DNA of 64,000 nt from Erigeron canadensis (GCF_010389155.1 NC_057762.1:38562055-38626054), one strand, 5' to 3'; shown: positions 1 to 13,199, numbered from the stretch's first letter. Numbers and translations are program-made. Notes: generated by a model not told the origin, from the letters alone.

Positions 1-887
1 AGCCGACGAATATTCATCAACTAAGTTATAACTTGTATTGCAGTTTGTCGACGATGCTAGTCACCAGATAGAAAAGAATGACAAAAAAGTTAAGCAAACA
101 AGTGTCATTACCCCGGACATATCGCTTCACCTTTTTTTTTTCCACTATATCGCTTCATTTTTTATCAACCTGACTTGTGACGGTTGAACTTATTAGTTAT
201 TAGTCATTAAAGATTGCAAAGACTAGACACTGATTACAACTAAGACTTATGATATATTAGTTGAATTATACATATTTACATTATAGTTTTTATGCCTAAT
301 ATTCTCTATTTGTATGTACTTCAAGGCATTGTTTATGTTAAAAATGACAACATAGTATTTGCATAAACTTTTATGTAGGTATTTTGTATGATAATGACAA
401 TTTAGAGCTAAGACGGATAAAAGGTGTTTAAAATAGTAATCCAATGAAGTAATGATATTGGAGTATGTCCGAGACGAAATGATGGCATGAAACCAGTCAA
501 AATGATAAAGAAATGAAACTGCTGGCCGATATATACTCCCTGGTGCCCGCATTTGGTTTAATTGCCATTTGATGGAGTATTTCATTTACATTTCATTGTT
601 TTGTTGCGGGGAAATGACTAGCGAACCAACACCACTCATTCAACTTCACATTTGTTCTTCTTGTTGGCATGTCTACCAGGCCCAGAATTCCAGTTCCCAG
701 AAGCCCAAGATCGTGTCTCGGCCCATTACACGCACAGATGCCAAAAGGCTCTCACCCAATTTTGTTTTGGCTGGGTTATGTTTTGACATGTGGGACACGA
801 GCCTCGCATGTTTTGTTTGTATCTTCATTCCATTTTCCATTATTTTTTTCGCTGCTAGAACCTAGAAGGAACCAAAGCAGGCAAGCA
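1..887. other. Gene-free AT-rich stretch
   Basis: No coding region could be supported here. Short open frames on both strands lack recognisable domains. The stretch ends at the target duplication of the hAT-type element that begins at 896. Confidence 0.6.
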
Positions 888-895
888 CGTAAAGA

Positions 896-1826
896 TAGAG
901 GTGCACAAAAAAAAACCGGTTAACTGAACCGATTCAAAAGTTAACCTATAACCGTAACCGGTTAATAACCGATACCGTACAAATCGATTATAGGTTAAGA
1001 AAAACCGCAAGTTAGTAACCGATTTGGACTTTCAAAACCAATAACTGATTCCTAATCGGTTAACTGGAAACCGATTGTTTTTTTTAAATTTAACCAGTTA
1101 TGGGGTTACTTAAATTATTATTTATAATATTTATACTTAATACTTATACTTACCTAAGAATCCCACCGATCAATATTATACCCAACAACCGAATACAAAC
1201 CCTAATAAAAAAAAACCGATCGATCGCGATCCCCAATCAATCATCCCTTTAATTCTTTCAATCATCCCTCTAATTCTTGATTTCTTTCAATCATCAGACT
1301 ATAGAGAAATCGATCGAATAATTTTAACCTAACAAACAAACCCACAATCATCGGCTGATGTTGTTGTTGCTCCTGTTTCTGTTGTGTTGCTGCTTGCTTT
1401 GCTATGGCTGCGGGAGTGCTGGCTACTGCTACTCTTTTTAGTTTTATTAAACTGTTTCCACTTTCTTGTTGCTGCTAATGTGTTTATGTTTTTGTTAAAA
1501 CATGTAAGTGTGACATTGTCTTGTTTTGTTTTGGACTCTTTGTTTATGTTTTTGGCTACTGTTAAACACTCCTGTGATCATGTAATGTTATTAGTAGTTC
1601 TGTCCAGGTTTTCAATTTCATTCAATTCTTTTTGGAATTCGGTTAACTGGACAGGTTAATCAAAGCGGTTAACCGGTTTTTTAAAAACCGAAATCGATTA
1701 CATAGGTTAGAACTTTCACACATAGTAACCGGTTATTAACCGGTACCGGTTAATTTTCAAAAAAAAAAACGAATACGATTACTAGAAAAATTAACCGAAA
1801 CCGGTTAACTTGTTTTTGCACCTCTA
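896..1826. mobile_element. Non-autonomous hAT-type transposon
   Basis: The left end TAGAGGTGCAC and right end TTGCACCTCTA form terminal inverted repeats. They are flanked by a perfect 8-bp direct repeat CGTAAAGA at 888-895 and 1827-1834, the target duplication size of hAT elements. Inside both ends, about 200 bp are dense in AACCGGTTAA-type palindromes in inverted arrangement (about 915-1090 and 1645-1810). The middle (about 1190-1640) is unrelated AT/TG-rich sequence with a 91-codon frame of no recognised domain. No transposase is visible, so movement would need a source elsewhere. Confidence 0.88.
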
Positions 1827-1834
1827 CGTAAAGA

Positions 1835-2859
1835 CCTCACTTTATTTCATAATGGGTGGATATTGTTTTTGGTTTTATTGAGAGCATGGGCCATTAGAAG
1901 TCAGCGGTCATATTCTATTTGTACGACACAAGCCAATAGAAACCGATATACTAACAAAAGCCCAATAAGTTATCTATGATATAATATAAAGTTGAGTTAT
2001 AGTTGCTTAGTTAGAACAAAACTTGTTATTAACTTTATGATTGAATTTATGAGGGGCTTAATGCATTAAGTTGAGTTATAGCTTCTTTTTTTTTAGCACA
2101 AAAATTATGATCAAATTTATGATGAAATTGATGATTTTGATTACTATTGGTTAAGGTTATTCTATAATAAACATATAAAGTTAGCCTAAAGGTTTTTTGA
2201 CACATATTTTATGAGGTTATTTATGATGAGATTTATAGTGTTTATAAATGACCTTTATTGTTACAGTAGTTAATTATAGGTATATTATACATGTATATCA
2301 AAAGGTCCTATGGGATGAACGTCTTAACGCATAAGTAATGAGTAAAAGAGGTTACATAATTCATAATAACTTTACTCTTACGAATTCTCCTAAATGATAA
2401 TGAATGGATCTCAAAAATGAATATGCATACGGTTGTGTGGATTTTATGTTTAAAAGCAACTGTTTGGAGTTTTGGCTAAATGAATAAATCAAACTATCAT
2501 GCATTATTTATTATGCTTACCAGTTATTAAGTAGCATTGAGTTATATACATCAGTTTGACTGCACTCTGATTTTTTTTTCTTTTAGAATGGCTCGACTAC
2601 ATTCCAATCTATATCTATATCTATATACTTATTGTTAAAGTTAGATAATAATTGCTTTTTAAACACAAAGTTTATGATAAAATTTATAAGCTTCATTAAT
2701 GATTTTAGTTAATGACTGAACATTAGTTTTAGTTAATAGTTTGTGATAATTATATATTTATGATGATGAAAAGTGTTATGAATTATGATAATACATGCTA
2801 TGATCAATTATTAACATTTGTGTAATTGTTCATAAATCATTAGCCTAACACAAACGATA
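1835..2859. other. Gene-free AT-rich stretch
   Basis: No supported gene. The sequence is AT-rich with a short ATCTAT run near 2608-2630. Nothing else is recognised. Confidence 0.5.
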
Positions 2860-5143
2860 TATACTACCCACTTTATTAAAAGAACTCAACCTTTTATATA
2901 TCCCACCTTTAGTCCTTTACGTAACATTTACCCAATTGTATCATTTAATTAAGGAATAATAATAATACTAATACTAATGTTGCTAGCATGCTACTCATAT
3001 TCACCGACTCAATTTCCATCACTATTCTCTAATTGTTTGATTCCATCTTTCACAATCTCAACAAGGTAATATGTTTGCTTTCTTTTGTTATTAGTCACTC
3101 ATTAATTTATCATTAATCCTCCTCTATATTATTATTATTATTATTGGCTCATTATTTGGATTTGTAACTATTGTTATCTACACATATCTAAATCCTCTGT
3201 ATGGTTTTTTATTCTTTTTAATTTTATTTTCACATATTATGATATTTATTTAGTTTAATTTGATTTGATTTCGTTGGGCATGCTTAAATAACATGCGAGT
3301 TTAATGTCTATGTTATTCTTTTATATAATGTCTATATTATTCTTCTTATTTTCATCCGTTTACTCATGGATGGGCTGACTTAGGTCGTGTTTTATCTCTA
3401 AAAGGTTCAAACATTTAAATCACAAAATAGCTAAAAAGGAAACGGGTCTAAACTTAGTAGCTGCATGTAGTGAAGTTTTAAGTGCTTTAAACCTCCTAAG
3501 TAATTTATTTAAATCAGATTTATATATAAATCGTATAGATTTGGTGATCATAGCTTATAGTTGACACACCAATTGGTCATAAGTTTTTTTTTGAGGTTTC
3601 TCGACCAAAAAGTGATTTAGCTCAATGGGCCTAGCATGTATAACTTACCTATTCAACCCTTTTTGACCTGAACCTACCCATATATTTTGTCACTTTTAGC
3701 TTTTATAGTCGTGTCTATGGTTTAACCAACAAACATTAGGTGAGATGACACTTGAGGAGTTTTGGGTTAAGGTAGGAGATAGTAAGAGAAGAGGGCCAGT
3801 TAGCTAATAAACCCAATGATAACCTGGTGTTTTCTAACTTGAAAACTCCCCAAAATAGTTTTGTATATGGTGCTATTGGATTTCCCAAAATAGTCTTGTA
3901 TAGCAACCATATTGCATTTGAGTCCGCAGCTAATCTGCCTTTTTATGTAAGTGGAGTTGGATCTACACTAAGTAAACAACAGAACCGGTAGTTGTTTATA
4001 GAACAAACTGATCTTTCTTATGGAGATCCATGGCTACACCGAGTAGTAAGCCATTGGAAAGTTCTTTCATTAGTTACGGAATCATGGGTATTTCTAATAA
4101 AACGATGAATGTGAATAATATGATTTCAAATTGTACGTTACAAGGTAGGATGGGGGTTATGATTGGTTTAGGGGCATCGGCGGTAGTATGATAGTTGTTG
4201 TAAGAGACGTAGGGTCTCTTGGAGTTTTATCCGATAGAATGGGGAAGAATAATGGAGATACATATTCGCTTTCACCTCCCCCTTATCTATTTAATGGAGT
4301 TGCGAGGGGAAAGAAAAGTAACCCAGTTAAAGGAGTTATTTGCAAAATCAAGGGCACGTAGATTTGTAAGTAGCGTTTCTAAACTTAATTTTTTATCTTT
4401 CTTTTTTTCTAACCGAACATTATCCCCATGTGTTACAACATTGAACATCAACGCATGATTGATAAGTTCCACATGTACTGTGCAAGGGTCTCTTGGGGAT
4501 TATGAATATGACAATGAAAGGTCTTAGCGAGTTCAAAGCAACCAAGTATGTTTAGGTTGATTGATGGAAGGATGGCGTCTATAGTTATTGTTGGGTTAAT
4601 CTTGATGGGTTGAGTTTCTTCACGGGTCAAGTACGGCTCTGCTTCATGGATGATTGGGTATGATTATTTGAGCTTGGAAGTAGTCCAAGGTTCACTGGGT
4701 TAACTGTAGCATATGGGCCATGTACAACATGGGTTAGCATGTAATATAGGAGTTAATGGGTTTTATTTTATCATTTTATGCATGTATTAATCTATTTTCT
4801 TATTAATAGCATAATAGCAATAGTTTTCTTTTACACTCTCTTAAAGAAAGAAATACATAAGTTTTTCTTCATTTTTTGTACATACATATTATTCTATGTG
4901 TACATGGGGCACAAACTTACGTACAGAAACAAGGGGATAGTGTGACATTGATTCGGTTAGAAGTTTTTATGTTTTAAAAATATGACACCATATTAATATG
5001 TGAATCGTTGCTTTTGAAAACTATGTTGGTGTCATTGTTGGCTTTTGGGTTTTTGTGTTATAAATGTGAAAGATGATATGTTTTTGAACATTTTTGTCGA
5101 TCACAACTATCTCGGTCGTGCATTGCACGGGGCTGCACTCTAG
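2860..5143 (+). mobile_element. Candidate Helitron, 3' end well defined
   Basis: At 5117-5129 there is a short hairpin CGTGCATTGCACG, followed 10 bp later by CTAG at 5140-5143 and then T. This is the classic Helitron 3' terminus. The 5' end is less certain: an AT-rich TATATACTACCC-like start near 2860 is the best candidate but lacks a clean TC. The interior holds no helicase. A 53-codon open frame from ATG at 4030 to TGA at 4189-4191 has no recognised domain and could be a captured gene piece. Confidence 0.42.
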
Positions 5144-6300
5144 TTCTTTTAAAAACTGTATTGATTACATACGAGTTTATGAATCAATGAGATTTCCTCT
5201 TCTATTTCATTTTTTGGGGATAGATAGATGGCGGCCGTTAAATGGAAGAGAAATACTAAATTTGCCGACAATTTTCAAACAAAAGTTTACAAGTATCATG
5301 TGACATGGACCAATCAATGAGAAGACAAAAAAAAAAAAAAGATGATTTGATTGATGGGATATATGTGTAAAATTTTGTTTAAATTGTTTCAAGGAAAATG
5401 ATAAATTCTCTAGAATATTAGCTTAAAAATCCTTCTAAAGCTTTAAAAAAATGATATGTGTTATCCACTAATTCTATTTTCTAATCATATCCATCATCCA
5501 ATAGTTAGAAGAATTTTTAAACTATTTTGTTACGAGGATTAATCAATTCCCTTTGTTTTAAAGTATAACATTTCTCTAAACATAATAGGAGACGAAAACA
5601 CTTCGGACAGACACTTAATAATATTAAATACAAATATCAAATATTTCTATCCAACCATAGCCTCTTTTCTCGCTAAAAAACAACGATCAAAACCCTCATT
5701 TTTGTTCATTATCTATCCCATCCATCCCATCATCTTCATCATCCAACCAAACTCACCAACCATTTTACCCATATTTGGTGATTGACATCTTTAGTTGAAG
5801 ATTTGAGTAATTAGGAGCTTTGGAGGAGATCGAAGATAATAAAAACAAAAATAAAAAAAAATCCATCTTTACCATTTTATTTTGTTGCTAGAAATTTGGT
5901 TTTCATTATCTCTTTTATTTGTAAAACATTAAGTAAATATGTTTTTATGCATTATATTTGATATTTTAGTTGATAATATGATAATGATGAACGAGTAGTA
6001 GGATTTGTGTTTGTTTCGACATTAGTATTTTTTTTATTTTGTAATGATTATCTATTGGAGTATTGGTTGATGGATTGATTTATTAGAGCTTATGAACTTC
6101 GACTTCTGGAATCAAAGTTTAACTAGTCAACTATTAAGAGTGGTATTGTGGATGGATTCCCTTTTGAAAATGAAACCATCCATCCATTGGGGACTCCGTT
6201 GATTGATAATTACTTGTTATACAATTGGTCATTGCAGGAGTGGATAATTTGAAATCGAATGTCAAGCTTAATTATGTGTATTTCAAAATAGGAATATAAG
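5144..6300. other. Gene-free stretch
   Basis: AT-rich with short low-complexity runs, including a CCATC-rich patch near 5717-5770. No gene or clear transposon end was recognised. Confidence 0.5.
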
Positions 6301-6329
6301 GTTGTTAAGTACCTAAGCTTAAACGTGGA

Positions 6330-7885
6330 ACATTCATATATTATTTTTTTAATCCATAAAATTTACAAAATTCAGGAGGCCATGTGATTTAATTAAAATT
6401 CAACAAATATTAAAAAGTAAGTATGCAAGGGGTTTCACACCTAAGCTTAAATGTCGGACAACCTTATATTCACTTTTCTCTTTCAACTAATAAAATATGA
6501 TATTGTTAAAAATGTAACCATTAATTGTGTATATGTTTTAGTTGGTTTTATGTAATCATAAAAAGACACTCATTTTAGATATGAAACACTCACATATTAT
6601 TTTTTTAGAAGAATAGCGAATATTTCCAGCTATACCATCAAAATTACATATGTCCCCAACCAAAATATAAAATTACAAATATCTCCAATTTCATCTTTTT
6701 GATGTTGATTAGACTAATATACCCTTTAACTAATACTGTATGTTTCTAAAAGTTTCTTCATTTTCTTTTCTTTATTCTAAAATAAAGCTATTCACTTGTA
6801 ATTCTATTTATGATAATTTGTTGGCTACTGATTTTGATTTTGAAAGCATCTTCTGAATCCCATCGCAAGCTTTTGGGGAGAATCTTTAAAATTCATTTTC
6901 TAGCCAACCTTAACATCCTATAATCCAAAAAGTTAACAGATGCGTAGTTATATATATGTATATATGTATGCTTACAACAACAATCTGATTAAAATTAAAT
7001 AATCAAACTCAAAATCAAAGATTAAATGTAATAGAAAGGATAAGAGAGGATGTCGACAATGATAAGTGGGTTACCGACTTACCATTAACTGCCGCTGGAG
7101 GGTGGAGGATGAAGACGGTTGTAGTGGTGAGTGGAGGCTGTCGATGGAAGTGGGCTACCGACGGTTTTCTGAATCAACGGTGGTGTTGTCCGGCGGGTAT
7201 GTTTTTGATGGCAAGTGGCTAACGGGTGGAGGTGAAAACGAGAAGGGGGAGCTGGTGGGGTGGGTGGGTGACTGGATGCAGTCGACGAGGTACGGAGGTA
7301 AGGCTGGTGGTTTTCCGGCGGGAGACAGGTAGTTTTCCGGGTGGGTGGTGTTCCCGGTGGTGTCAGACGGAAGGTAACAAAATTGGTAACATACACGTAG
7401 AAGTTTTCAACGAGAGACAGAGAAATAAAAGGCTAGAAAAAGTCAAATAATGATTTTCAGACTTTCGTAAAATTCGTTGGAGACATATGTGAAGTTTTTA
7501 AAAGGGTACAAAGGTCCTAATATAAATTATATTTAAAAAAATTAATATAAATGTATATATTTGTATATTTAATTGATAAGATTGGAGATATTTGTAATAT
7601 TGAATTTTGGTTGAGCATATTTGTAATTTTAATAGTATAATTGGGGATATATGTAATTCTTCCTATTTTTTTAATCCACAAAATTCAGGAAGATGATTTA
7701 ATTAAAATTCAATAAATATTAAAAAGTTATATGTAAATGTTTCACACCTAAGTTTAGATGCCGGACAACCTTATATTCAATTTTCTCTTTCAACTAATAG
7801 AATATGATATTGCTAAAAATGCAACCATTAATTGTGTATATGTTTTAGTTGGTTTTATGTAATCATAAAAAGACACTCATTTTAT
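6330..7885. repeat. Two-copy tandem duplication, about 265 bp per unit, split by a transposon
   Basis: The stretch at about 6330-6585 recurs at about 7664-7885 in the same orientation. Shared markers are the poly-T start, the segment ATTCAGGA, the phrase TTTCACACCTAAG, and the closing AAAAAGACACTCATTTTA. The second unit begins at about 6586 and is interrupted after its poly-T by the element at 6607-7663. Duplication therefore came first, then insertion. Confidence 0.75.
6607..7663. mobile_element. Mutator-like non-autonomous element
   Basis: About 90 bp at each end are imperfect inverted repeats: the left starts AGAAGAATAGCG and the right arm read backwards starts GGAAGAATTACA. Both then share AAAATTACA and ACAAATATCTCCAAT blocks. 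A 9-bp direct repeat TATTTTTTT flanks it (6598-6606 and 7664-7672), fitting the Mutator superfamily. The centre (about 7060-7380) is notably GC-rich compared with the surroundings and has open frames, but no known domain was recognised. No transposase is present. Confidence 0.75.
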
Positions 7886-8648
7886 GATTGAACAATCCAC
7901 ACAAGTTATTGGAATGAACAATCCACACAAGTTATTGGAAATGTATAATGAATAAGACTGGAGAATACTAGAGAACCCTACACATTGTTGATACAAGTTT
8001 TGAAATTAAAATCAAAGTGAATTATTAGAAAAACCCCTGAGTAAGAAATAAAGATTTGGTTTTAACGTCGCGCTCATGAGTAGTTAAAGGTCATAAATCT
8101 TAATTTACAATATGGTTTTATCATCAACTACTATCAATATTGAAGAAAGGAGATACATCCAAGTAAATGCATTTGTTACATGTATCTTATTTCTTTAATT
8201 CCATTTGTGTTTATATTTTCTTGGCTTTAAATTTACATTTATAAACTCTTTTATTTATTTATTTGATAAATTACAATTTCATAAATCAAATAATTCATGT
8301 AAGTTTTTAATTTACAATCTGGTCATACTTGTCATATGTTTGAAATATAATTAAGTTTTTTTTTTCCTATCCACACCATCTTAGTTTCGCTCCTCTCTGT
8401 CGATCGTACCTCGTTGACTTTTAACCGTCAACGTACTAGTCACATACGAATACTGAAACTGCAAACACAATGAAATAAGGTGTCTATAGGCACCAGCAAC
8501 ACAATGAAATAAAGTGTCTATGGATACTGGCTAAGATTTTCTTTACGTTGTTATCATCATGTTGCTCATTCACAATCATTAAAATTAATGGCCCATTATA
8601 AATTTTCATTTTGACAATTTATTTGTTACATCTGAGAGAGTTTTCATT
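7886..8648. repeat. Gene-free stretch with two short tandem duplications
   Basis: A roughly 24-bp unit (GAACAATCCACACAAGTTAT core) is repeated twice near 7889-7938. A roughly 35-bp unit (AACACAATGAAATAA core) is repeated twice near 8465-8530. No gene is supported. Confidence 0.6.
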
Positions 8649-9466
8649 GAGTTTTTTTCTAAAGTAGTGTAATAAGAAAAATTATTTACTAAAATAGTAT
8701 AGTTTCAAAAATATTTACTAAAATAATATAATTTCATTAAAAAAATCCCTTTTCCCACTACCCCTTCAATTGTTTAATTCATTTTGTTAATCAAACAATA
8801 TACATAAGTTAGCATTTAGATAGATGAACAATAATTTCAAATCAAATAAGATATAAGTTTAAAGCTTTATTTCATTATAATTTTTTAAAATAAAAGCATA
8901 TGGAATAAACTTTATTAATTTGATTATAATCGACATAACTAACAAAACAAGTTTGTTTTTTTTTTGGATATTTCCTTGAAGAAATAAAAAAAACACTAAC
9001 ACAAATTATCTATGAAAGTACGCAACAATTATATATGTTCTCGCAAATATCTAAAATACTATTTTTATTTCAAAATAGTTAAACATCAAAACAAAAGCAA
9101 ATTTAAAAAACACACTGGTGGATAAACAGACTAACCTTAAGTGAGCTCCAAATCATATTTAGAGAAACAAAATGAACGTATGTGATATGAAATACAGAAT
9201 TACTCATTGAATCAACTCCAAATATGATACGATAATTAATCAATATAGCTTTCAAAATGGCATGACACATGAAATCTGTCGTAGAGGTCGATCTACCAAC
9301 ATCGATACAAATTTGATGTTTTTTTGAGTTGGGTTTAATGGCAAATTCAAATTTAATCATGAAAAAAGAGCTTTTATTTTAAACTATACTAGTTTGGTAA
9401 ATTTTTTTAAAACAATACTAATTTAGTAAATAAGTTTACACATTACACTAGTTTGGAAAAAAACTC
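8649..9466. mobile_element. Long-TIR element, probably Mutator-like
   Basis: The left arm (8649-8740) starts GAGTTTTTTTCTAAAGTAGT. The right arm (about 9370-9466) read backwards starts GAGTTTTTTTCCAAACTAGT and continues similarly, so the arms are inverted copies of about 90 bp. Flanks show an imperfect 9-bp duplication (7 of 9 matching). The interior contains an 85-codon frame on the minus strand (9103-9360) with no recognised domain; I do not call it a gene. Confidence 0.62.
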
Positions 9467-9766
9467 TAGTTTCATTTAATCCGGCAGAATTCCAATTTCC
9501 AAGTTTCCAATCGTGAAAACTCAAAAGTATAAACAACTAAGTAATCAATGTAACAGATTCACAAACAACTCTTCTTAACAATTCAGCTAACAAACACACA
9601 CAAGGAGAGTTTTATATAAAAACTTCACATTCACAATATATGTAAAAAGACATACAAAAGCAACAAAAAGGCAGTTCACTTATTTTTGTTTACATATGCC
9701 AAACCAATCTGCACTCTGGTTTTACATGATTAATTAAAGCCCTTAAACCATAACTCTAGGTCTTGA

Positions 9767-11362
9767 TCAAGCCTGAGAGATTAATTTCTGCGTCATTGAA
9801 CGTGGTGTACACTTGGCTAGCAAAGGCTGATGTTTATGCATTATGAGCCCAGAACCTTCCGTCATATCAACCAAGTCGTCACTAATCCTTTCCCAATCAA
9901 AACATTGTATAACCAAACCTAACGCCAGCCCAATCATAGGGGGAGCCAATCCACTTCCTGGACACATCCTATTTCCGAACCCAAATGGCATGAACTTAAG
10001 CTTAGGTGTTATGCTTTCTGGCCCTTCAAACCTTTCGGGTTTAAAACTTTCTGGGTCACTCCACCACTTCGGGTCATGATGAACCGCCCATTGATCGACT
10101 ATTAGCATAGTCCCCTTTGGGATGTGATAGCCTTTGACTTCACACTCCTCCGAATTCTCGTGAGGTAATAGTGTTGGGACTGTAGGGTACAATCGCATCG
10201 TCTCGTTCATGATACAACCAAGGTAAGGTAACTTACTTAAGTCTGATTCTTCAACAAGACGGTCAGTGCCCACAATATTGTCGATTTCATTTTGGGCTTT
10301 CTTCAGAACATGTGGGTTGTTAAGCATTAACGCTAAGGCCCATTCCATAGTTGAAGCAGAAGTTTCAATACCAGCCGCTATGATATTCTATCATCAAACA
10401 AGATTAAAATAAGTTCACTAATTTCGTAAACCACAACATAATTAAAATCATAGTATATAAATTATACAATTTTAGTTATATCTTACCAATAAAACGGCTG
10501 AAATAAGATCATCGGTATAATACTGAGGATCCTTTTCTTGTAGCTTCAACATGACGCCAATCATGGTAATATTCTTGTCAATTAAAACCCCTTTCCCTTC
10601 TCTAACTTGATCAATCAAATCATGAAAAAACGAATCTCTTTTCGCGACACATGACACCATCCTTTTCTCGAAATCTTTAGTCAACCCAAACCATCTCAAG
10701 AAAGGCAAATGATCTCCTAAATTCGACGATTTCCCTAACAAAAACGTCTCCTTAACGATCTCTTGAAACCGTTTGCCCAACTCTATATCAACCCCAGTAA
10801 ACCTTTTCCCGGATATCATCATCATCATAATATTCGTTGTATAGTCGTTGAATACCGACTTTAAGTCCACGTGCGAAGAAGAACACTCGGACACAATACC
10901 TTGTACCATAAGTCTTCCTTCATCCGCACGTATGCTATAAAAATCATTTATCCTGTGAGAGGATAGAATCTCGGTACTAGAAAGTTTTCGTAAATTGAGC
11001 CAGTGTTCGCCATAAGGAGACCACGCCATGTTGGTGTAATTATCTCCGAGAATCTTGCCGAAGATTAAACGCGGGCGGTTGGCGAAAATGATGTCGTTTT
11101 TTGTGAAACATTCTTCGGTCGCTATAGGGTCGGCGAGTAAGAGGACCGGGCGTGACCCGAAACGAAGGAGAAGGATCGGGCCATGTTTAGCTGATAATTT
11201 GGCTAAGCCTCTGTAGAGGGGTTGCTCCAAGAGTTTAAGGTGGCCAATTATGGGGAGGGTTGGGAATATAGTCGGTGGAAGGTTCTTGCGACTGAGGTAA
11301 TTTTTAGTGACGAAAATTAGTGTAGCTATAACCACTGCTATAGTAATAAATAAAGGATCCAT
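9767..11362 (-). CDS. CYP81-family cytochrome P450 (copy 1)
   Basis: ER-anchored haem-thiolate monooxygenase. Exon 1 is 11362-10487 and exon 2 is 10387-9767, joined by a 99-bp GT-AG intron in phase 0; the product is 498 residues, normal for the family. Visible are an N-terminal membrane anchor (about 1-20), a proline-rich hinge with PPTIFPTLP, the I-helix AGIETS (297-302), the K-helix ETMR (354-357), PERF (409-412) and the haem loop FGFGNRMCPG with Cys434 as axial ligand. The intron sits just before the I-helix motif, the conserved position in CYP81 genes. CYP81 members hydroxylate isoflavones, glucosinolate intermediates, lignans, fatty acids or herbicides, so the substrate cannot be predicted. 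The start ATG at 11362 gives the standard anchor. Family assignment is confident; subfamily is not. Confidence 0.92.
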
Positions 11363-12200
11363 TTGATGGGTTGAAGATGGTGGCCGGGTGAATTGATAAT
11401 TGAAGATGGTGGTAGAAGAAGTACTAGTATAGGTAGTGGGTTGATAAATTATGGATGGGTGACAATCCTTTTAAGTATAGTACAGACTACAATATAGTAT
11501 AGTATATTCTTAATATTTCTTTAATGTGATATGATGTGTTTCTCATTTTATTTGAAGCGCATGTGACGACGTATCTAAAGAACGCACACTGCCAAAGGCA
11601 AAGGAATGACGAGAATGATTGACCACTGTTTTCAACTCGTCGGCCATGTTAATTATTTTCTAAATAATCATATATTCTTCCTAAATAATTCTCTTAAAAA
11701 TCGTTATAATTAATTGATAAAATTAATTGATCTAATAAAATTCACATATCATATTTTGGTAATTTTTAAAATACATTCAAAAAGATTATTCAACTTTTTT
11801 TTTTTTTTTACTTTTTTAAACAGCACACTATTTCATTAGTGATGAGCACGGCCTAAAAATCAGACCAGTCCGGCAAAACCCGAATCCCAGAAAAGTTAAG
11901 TATGAAAACTGAGGGTCGGTCCGTTGAACAGTTGATTCGGTCTTAACCGAAAACCCGGGTCTTATTTTACTTTTGAGTTATCTATATGAATGTTTAATAT
12001 AAACTAAAACTTTTAAAAACTTTTCAATAGAGTAATTTATCATTATAAATGTAAAAATTAAGATCGAAATCTTGATAAAATATCTCAAGGTTATAAATAT
12101 TACTAAATGACCACCAACCTCATATTTTATTTTATTTTTATCACCTAAAAATATATCCAAATTCGTCATATTGGTTGATTTAAGTAAACACTAAATAAAA
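11363..12200 (-). promoter_or_regulatory. 5' flank of CYP81 copy 1, tandemly duplicated
   Basis: The immediate upstream region (about 11380-11640) is repeated in the same orientation further upstream at about 12230-12500. Shared pieces include the GGTGGTAGA...GAAGAAGTACTA segment, ATGATGTGTTT followed by CTC, and AAAGAACGCA. The more distal parts (11975-12200 and 12515-12830) also match. An unrelated fragment at about 11841-11960 (TCAGACCAGTCCGG-like, possibly a hAT end) lies only in the proximal copy. No individual transcription-factor site can be assigned. Confidence 0.55.
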
Positions 12201-12229
12201 GATCCATTGATGCTCGTGTGCAGTTTTGA

Positions 12230-12840
12230 TTTTCTTTGAATGGTGGCTAGATGAATCCATGATTGAAACTGGTGGTAGAGAGATGTAGAAGAAGTACTAT
12301 GAATTGGACTAATCAATAATTAATGATACTGGAAGAAGTATGGTTAATTTTTTTTCCTTAATGTAGTGTAGTATACTATGATGTGTTTTTCTCTTTTTCA
12401 TTTTATTTTAAAATTTGTAGACATGTGAAGCCCACATAATTAAAGAACGCAAACAGACACTATATAGTACAATAATTGACCACCAGTTTCTATCGCGACA
12501 GTCAGGTTCTCAGGTTATTAATATTACTTTTCCAAAAGCAAATATCTTCTTTTTATTTTTAAATTATATCAAATATTTAAAATAGAACTAAAAACTTTCA
12601 AAAAATATTTAATAATAATATATCATATCATATATCATATATATCATATCATATCATATATATATATAAACTGAGACTGAAACTTTAATTAAATATCTGA
12701 AGATTAAAAACTTTATTAAGGAACCACTAACTCCATATTATTCTTTCGTTTTTTATCACTGAAAAATGTATCCATATACGTAAGTATTAAATGATTGGAC
12801 AATATTTAAATAAATGCTACATGAAATTCATGATTTTCAT
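12230..12840 (-). repeat. Orphan copy of the CYP81 promoter region
   Basis: Degenerate second copy of the 5' flank of the P450 at 9767-11362, lying about 850 bp upstream of it with no P450 coding sequence attached. A pentanucleotide-like ATATC/ATATCAT run at about 12617-12665 lies inside it. Most simply it is the remnant of an unequal crossover that deleted a gene copy, or a promoter-only tandem duplication. Confidence 0.6.
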
Positions 12841-13199
12841 TTGCGATTTACTATATGCATCAAAAGATGATGGTAATAAGACAAACTTATCTATAAAACT
12901 AGTGCCTAGACTCATGCGATACACGGACAACTTAAAATTTTAATGTAAATTGTATAGATCTTTGAGTACGCAACTTCTGAACATATTATATATCATAAAG
13001 CAATATGTCACAATTTACTGGAGTTGGAATTAATCCATCGTACCCATGCCAAAATAGTAAGAGTAATAACATTTACATGCTCGTATTATTAGATTGAAGA
13101 TCGGCAAGAAGAAGAAAGTGTAAAGACAATAATGATGATTGTTATCAGAACCAAACTTAATTCATGTGCACATTGTATGTAAAGCAAATACATACTATT
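12841..13199. other. Gene-free stretch
   Basis: AT-rich, ending at a poly-A run (about 13207-13223) next to the 3' end of the RPA-like pseudogene. Nothing else was recognised. Confidence 0.5.

Noticed and set aside
569..923. Two overlapping open frames of 98 and 84 codons
   Set aside because: No domain, no promoter or splice context; composition like surrounding noncoding DNA.
4030..4191. 53-codon frame as a gene
   Set aside because: Too short, no domain; only noted as possible captured sequence in a Helitron candidate.
7066..7450. GC-rich open frames on both strands, up to 103 codons
   Set aside because: They are simultaneous in several frames, as expected for GC-rich sequence without stops, and lie in the core of a Mutator-like element.
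9103..9360. 85-codon minus-strand frame
   Set aside because: Lies inside a TIR element with no recognisable protein family; could be chance.
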